Source of the DNA: Candidatus Pacearchaeota archaeon | GTDB taxonomy: Archaea; Nanobdellota; Nanobdellia; Pacearchaeales; GW2011-AR1 | Direction: 5' to 3' | NCBI GenBank assembly: GCA_018303895.1 | Contig: JAGVXJ010000065.1 | Location: 1-6,491, forward strand | DNA: 6,491 nucleotides | Shown here: positions 3,901-6,491 of the stretch, in pieces | Layout of the letters: each line of letters starts with the position of its first letter | Numbering within the stretch: the stretch's first letter is position 1 | Made by a program: the position numbers and the translations under genes | The notes under the pieces: generated by a model | Database searches by the model: none | Seen by the model: the letters and a program-made list of their open reading frames with translations, nothing else | What the model was told of the DNA's origin: nothing

Positions 3901-4296
3901 ATGATTAGGTATTTAGAAAAAAAGAGATTTTTTGCCCTGATTTTAGCAGTTTTAATCGCGATAGAAATTTTTTGGTTTTCGTCGCTGTCGGGAAAATCAA
4001 CCGGCGGAGGACTACCTTTTATGGCAATAGCTTATCATTTTATTGTATTTTTTGAATTGAATTTTTTTCTGTTAATCACTTTTATTAGTAAAAATAAAAT
4101 AAAAAAAAGCACTTTCTTTTTAGTGTTGGTTATAACGGTTATTTATGCAATCCTCGACGAGATTCACCAGCTTTCTACTCCATTCAGAAGTTATAGCATA
4201 ACTGATTTCTTAACCGATTTCTCAGGAATAACTATCTCGTCATTAACCTATCTCATCGCAAAGAGAAAAACTCTCGAACAAAAAAAATCAAAATAA
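3901..4296 (+). CDS. VanZ-like family integral membrane protein
   Basis: The 131-residue protein has four predicted membrane helices at about residues 10-28, 42-62, 70-85 and 103-120. It carries the VanZ-like signature: 'FWFSSLSG' after helix 1, 'YHFIVFFELNFFL' in helix 2, and 'AILDEIHQLSTPFRSYSITDFLTDFSG' (DEIHQ at 86-90, R96, D102, D106, G109). VanZ-like proteins are small polar-residue-lined membrane proteins. The founding member gives low-level teicoplanin resistance, but most members, and archaeal ones in particular, have no known substrate. The Lys-rich C-terminus is cytoplasmic if there are four helices. An in-frame TTG at 3856 would add 15 residues; the TATA box at 3872-3879 lies inside that extension and favours ATG at 3901. 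A weak GGAAG lies 12 nt upstream. It is probably monocistronic. Confidence 0.82.
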   Translation: MIRYLEKKRFFALILAVLIAIEIFWFSSLSGKSTGGGLPFMAIAYHFIVFFELNFFLLITFISKNKIKKSTFFLVLVITVIYAILDEIHQLSTPFRSYSITDFLTDFSGITISSLTYLIAKRKTLEQKKSK

Positions 4297-4347
4297 AAAA
4301 TATATAAAAAATTATAAAAATAAAAAAAGAGAAATTATCTTCTCTTT
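4297..4347. terminator. Two-sided terminator between VanZ-like gene and the tiny basic gene
   Basis: AAAGAGAA (4326-4333) and TTCTCTTT (4340-4347) form an 8-bp stem with a 6-nt loop. On the minus strand it overlaps the last codons and stop of the tiny gene and runs straight into T7 (4322-4328), a textbook stem plus T-tract. The A/T-rich 4297-4321 gives further T tracts for the minus strand. Confidence 0.6.
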
Positions 4348-4397
4348 TTCTTTGCAGCCTTTTTTGCTGGTTTCTTTGCAGCCTTTTTCTTTGCCAT
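4335..4397 (-). CDS. Tiny Lys/Ala-rich histone-H1-tail-like peptide (20 aa)
   Basis: A 20-codon gene encodes a peptide made only of M, A, K, P and R: MAKKKAAKKP followed by a near-repeat AKKAAKKK and ending RR. The motif KKAAKKPAKKAAKK is that of histone H1 C-terminal tails and of the basic tails on some bacterial HU/Hc1 proteins, so nucleic-acid binding is a reasonable inference; the composition alone would also fit an rRNA-binding peptide. It has every element of a real gene in under 110 bp: TATA-like TTAAATAT at 22-29 nt upstream, Shine-Dalgarno GAGGT with 7 nt to the ATG, and a hairpin plus T7 terminator overlapping the stop. The near-identical two halves suggest a duplicated KKAAKK unit. 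It lies between glyS and a VanZ-like gene, independent of both. Confidence 0.65.
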   Translation of the reverse strand: MAKKKAAKKPAKKAAKKKRR

Positions 4398-4403
4398 TAT
4401 TGA

Positions 4404-4408
4404 TACCT
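4404..4408 (-). promoter_or_regulatory. Shine-Dalgarno site of the tiny basic gene
   Basis: GAGGT on the minus strand ends 7 nt before the ATG at 4397. It argues that the short ORF is translated and not just a low-complexity stretch. Confidence 0.5.
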
Positions 4409-4418
4409 CTTTTTATTT

Positions 4419-4426
4419 ATATTTAA
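4419..4426 (-). promoter_or_regulatory. TATA box of the tiny basic gene
   Basis: On the minus strand TTAAATAT lies 22-29 nt before the ATG, the same distance as at the leaderless genes here. The further ATAAATAA just downstream makes the exact initiation point uncertain. Confidence 0.45.
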
Positions 4427-4454
4427 CAAGAATTACTTCTTTAAAAATTCTTCG

Positions 4455-4512
4455 GAAAATTTAGATATTTTCAAAAAGGCAAAAAACCAAAAGAAAGTTT
4501 TATCGACGGAGA
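4455..4512 (-). terminator. T-rich terminator of glyS
   Basis: Downstream of the glyS stop the minus strand has a series of T tracts (CTTTCTTTTGG, TTTTTTG, TTTTTG) within 60 nt. These fit archaeal termination and would separate glyS from the tiny basic gene. Confidence 0.45.
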
Positions 4513-4514
4513 AA

Positions 4515-5993
4515 TTATTTTATCAATTTTCCGGTTTTTTCAAACTCGATTTCTTCCTCAATTAATTTTTTTAAAACTTCTTTTAACTCAGAAACTTTAA
4601 CTCTAATTTGTTTGGTAGTATTTCTATCTCTAATTGTAACATCTTTATTTTTTATTGAATCTCCGTCGACAGTCACACAGAAAGGAGTTCCAATCTCATC
4701 ATTTCGAGCATACCTTCTTCCAATACTTCCACCCGAATCAAAAAGAGAATAAAATTCTTTTTTCAAAATTTCATAAACTTCTTTAGAAAAGTTAAGTATA
4801 TTCTCTTCATTTTTTACTAAAGGCAAAACTGCAACTTTGTATGGGGCTAATCTTGCTGGAATTTTTAGAACAACATTCCCTCTTTTTTCATCATTAACAT
4901 ATGCCTTCGTTAAAATTGCCAGAAAAACTCGTTCCATTCCAAAAGTTGGTTCAATAACTCTTGCTAAAACTTTTTTTCCATATTTCTCGTCGAAGATTTC
5001 CATATTTTCCTTGCTTTCTTTTTGATGCTGTGTTAAGTCATATTGCCCACGGTTTGCATTTCCCGCAACTTCTTGCGAGCCAAAAGGATATTCATAGTCT
5101 ATATCAAAAGTTGCAGAAGAATAAAAAGATAATTCGCTTTTCATGTGCTCTCGAATTTTTATTTCAAAAAGTCCAATCGAGTTAAACCAAATAATTTGTT
5201 CAGCAAGCCAATAAGCATGCCATTCTTCAAACCTTTTTTCTTTTAACATTTTTCCAATTGTCGTTTCAGTCAGATTTTCTTTTCCTTTTTCTTGTGTTTC
5301 AGCGTCGAGCAAATTTAATTTTGTATCCAAATGTTTTTTTGTTAGCAAATTACATTTTGTTTCTTCAGGGTTTATAAAAAATTCAAATTCACCAATATGA
5401 AATTCTCTACATCTAAATAAAAAATCTCTTGGAGCAATTTCATTTCTAAAGCATCTTCCAATTTGAGCAATCCCAAAAGGTAGTTGCATTCTCGAAGTTT
5501 GTTGAATTAATTTAAAATCCATAAACATTGCTTGTGCGGTCTCACCCCTAAGATAAGCATCTTGTTTATCTAAAGCACCGACGCTAGTTTTAAACATTAA
5601 ACTAAATTCACCTTTAATATCGTATTCTCCGCCACAGATACATTTAACTTTTCCAACTTCAGACTTATCAATTTTTGTTGCCTTTTTACATTTTTTACAA
5701 ACGACAGCGACGTCGGAAAAACTTGTGATATGCCCCGAAGCTTTCCATGTTCTAGGATGAGAAATAATCGACGCTTCCATCCCAACCATATTATCTTTCT
5801 GATGAACAAAATAATCCCACCAATTCTTTTTCAAATTATTAAAAAGTTCAATTCCAAGAGGACCAAAATCCCAAAAACCAGAGAATCCACCATAGATATC
5901 TGAACTCCTGAAAACAAATCCTTTCATTTTGCAAAAATTCGCCAATTCATCAATTGAAATCTTCCCAGATTTCTCAATTTTTTTATTTTCCAT
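4515..5993 (-). CDS. glyS: Glycine--tRNA ligase, archaeal/eukaryal alpha2 type
   Basis: The 492-residue class II synthetase attaches glycine to tRNA-Gly in the cytoplasm. It opens with 'YGGFSGFWDFGPLG' (34-47); motif 1 lies around 'EASIISHPRTWKASGH' (73-88). A zinc-binding insert has C99-x2-C102 and C118-x-C120, with the GGEYD turn. Motif 2 is 'CFRNEIAPRDFLFRCREF' (181-198; R183, E185), then 'ANRGQYDLTQHQ' (313-324) and motif 3 'EPTFGMER' (348-355). The anticodon-binding domain runs from about 380 ('RLAPYKVAVLPL', 'SIGRRYARNDEIGTPFCVTVD', 'VTIRDR'). It is shorter than the roughly 570 residues common in archaea but near bacterial alpha2 length. The glycine-site segment reads LRGETAQA where the family usually has LRPETAQG. 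A TATA box (ATTTAAAC) lies 21-28 nt before the ATG, supporting this start. Confidence 0.95.
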   Translation of the reverse strand: MENKKIEKSGKISIDELANFCKMKGFVFRSSDIYGGFSGFWDFGPLGIELFNNLKKNWWDYFVHQKDNMVGMEASIISHPRTWKASGHITSFSDVAVVCKKCKKATKIDKSEVGKVKCICGGEYDIKGEFSLMFKTSVGALDKQDAYLRGETAQAMFMDFKLIQQTSRMQLPFGIAQIGRCFRNEIAPRDFLFRCREFHIGEFEFFINPEETKCNLLTKKHLDTKLNLLDAETQEKGKENLTETTIGKMLKEKRFEEWHAYWLAEQIIWFNSIGLFEIKIREHMKSELSFYSSATFDIDYEYPFGSQEVAGNANRGQYDLTQHQKESKENMEIFDEKYGKKVLARVIEPTFGMERVFLAILTKAYVNDEKRGNVVLKIPARLAPYKVAVLPLVKNEENILNFSKEVYEILKKEFYSLFDSGGSIGRRYARNDEIGTPFCVTVDGDSIKNKDVTIRDRNTTKQIRVKVSELKEVLKKLIEEEIEFEKTGKLIK

Positions 5994-6013
5994 GTTTCCC
6001 TAAGAGAAAGAGA

Positions 6014-6021
6014 GTTTAAAT
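6014..6021 (-). promoter_or_regulatory. TATA box of glyS
   Basis: On the minus strand ATTTAAAC lies 21-28 nt upstream of the ATG at 5993. A TTAGGGA that could pair weakly with 16S rRNA also lies close to the start (4 nt away), so a very short leader cannot be excluded. Confidence 0.6.
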
Positions 6022-6045
6022 TGTTTATTGTTAAAAAAATCTATT

Positions 6046-6282
6046 TCACTTAGCATCCCTTCGATAAAAATTTGCAAAAATGCTATACCGAGTATAATAA
6101 TTACTAACACGCTCTGCAAAACGCACGTCGAGAGAATAATGAGTTGGTTCTAATCTTTCTTTAATATCATAAACCTGAAATAAACTCCACGATTTTTTCT
6201 CAACAGATTTCAACACAGAAATAACTGCTTCATCAAAGTTCTTTTCTGTTTCAACGATGTATGCAAAATCTTGTATTTTCAT
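6046..6282 (-). CDS. Small protein, possible divergent DUF302-like domain
   Basis: The 78-residue soluble protein has an N-terminal half, 'FAYIVETEKNFDEAVISVLKSVEKKSWSLFQVYDIKERL' (residues 6-44), with the strand-helix-strand pattern of DUF302 proteins (VxTxxsFdeaVexlkxxlkexGfxvlxxiDixexL). The C-terminal half, 'YSLDVRFAERVSNYYTRYSIFANFYRR', could match the second repeat, but the usual 'C-N-P' and 'LPC' positions are not seen. It is therefore divergent or only partly related. A single-base slip decaying the C-terminus was considered, but no other frame restored the family's end. It is the second gene of a minus-strand operon: GAGGTG, 5 nt before its ATG, overlaps the TGA stop of the upstream membrane protein. 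glyS follows 52 nt later with its own promoter. Confidence 0.7.
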   Translation of the reverse strand: MKIQDFAYIVETEKNFDEAVISVLKSVEKKSWSLFQVYDIKERLEPTHYSLDVRFAERVSNYYTRYSIFANFYRRDAK

Positions 6283-6287
6283 GACTA

Positions 6288-6293
6288 CACCTC
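6288..6293 (-). promoter_or_regulatory. Shine-Dalgarno site overlapping the upstream stop codon
   Basis: GAGGTG on the minus strand ends 5 nt before the ATG at 6282. Its first two bases (GA) are the last two of the TGA stop at 6292-6294. This shows the two genes are read from one transcript with coupled translation. Confidence 0.6.
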
Positions 6294-6489
6294 ATCTGTT
6301 TTGAGTTAAAGATACTATTAACCAAACTATGAGAACCAAAACCAATATCATAAAAATAGGTCCAAAAAACATCATTCCGCCCATATAACCAAACCCCCAT
6401 CCAAGACTAAGAAATAATAATAAGACTAATAAAACTGCTGCAATTATTGGCATATTCTCATTCTTGTCTATTTTATTTTTTCTTGCCAT
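6292..6489 (-). CDS. Small two-helix membrane protein, Gly/Met-rich loop
   Basis: The 65-residue protein has a charged N-terminus (MARKNKIDKNEN), a first membrane helix at about residues 14-30, a short 'GWGFGYMGGMM' turn (30-40) and a second helix at about 40-62, then a short polar end. Both ends would be cytoplasmic. The layout resembles the membrane part of small SHOCT-type proteins, which usually end in an extra short amphipathic domain that is absent here, so this is only a likeness. The Met/Gly-rich loop could bind a metal, which is speculative. Its promoter lies outside the window. The gene directly downstream overlaps its stop through a shared ribosome-binding site, so the two are probably functionally linked. 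Confidence 0.7.
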   Translation of the reverse strand: MARKNKIDKNENMPIIAAVLLVLLLFLSLGWGFGYMGGMMFFGPIFMILVLVLIVWLIVSLTQNR

Positions 6490-6491
6490 AA

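Noticed and set aside
6046..6160. Frameshift in the DUF302-like gene
   Set aside because: The alternative frame gives a hydrophobic stretch rather than a recognisable family C-terminus, so there is no positive evidence of a broken gene.

Overview
The window looks like chromosomal DNA from a low-GC archaeon, most probably a small-genome (DPANN-type, Pacearchaeota/Woesearchaeota-like) lineage. The support is: archaeal ribosomal protein eS17, a single-chain archaeal/eukaryal-type glycyl-tRNA synthetase, two TrmB-family regulators, a tRNA with an archaeal 37/38 intron and no encoded CCA, and TATA boxes sitting a fixed 21-29 nt upstream of start codons (leaderless transcription). The lineage is inference; archaeal origin is well supported.

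Layout. 1-89 is the 3' end of a plus-strand gene. 122-487 (minus), a small roadblock-like protein, is divergent from a TrmB-like regulator at 571-1284 (plus). A perfect 8-bp inverted repeat lies between their two TATA boxes. A second TrmB-like regulator (1296-2027, minus) runs head-on into the first with 11 bp between stop codons. A hypothetical protein (2221-2619) is preceded by a possible 30-codon ORF overlapping it as ATGA. A stretch of palindromes with a decayed 54-bp tandem period (about 2665-2816) leads into rps17e (2838-3047). A one-helix membrane protein (3233-3457, minus), a hairpin-rich spacer, an intron-containing tRNA with anticodon CAT (3675-3784, minus) and a VanZ-like membrane protein (3901-4296) follow. 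A 20-residue Lys/Ala-rich histone-tail-like peptide (4335-4397, minus) has its own promoter and terminator. glyS (4515-5993, minus) comes next, then a two-gene minus-strand operon: a possible DUF302-like protein (6046-6282) and a two-helix membrane protein (6292-6489).

The translation genes (rps17e, tRNA, glyS) are housekeeping and are mostly transcribed singly. The TrmB pair with its divergent partner looks like a small regulatory module. I see no mobile element, CRISPR array or defence system. The points most worth a second look are the tiny basic peptide, the 54-bp decayed repeat, the tRNA with a non-canonical T loop, the regulator operator, and the promoter rule, which revises two start codons.
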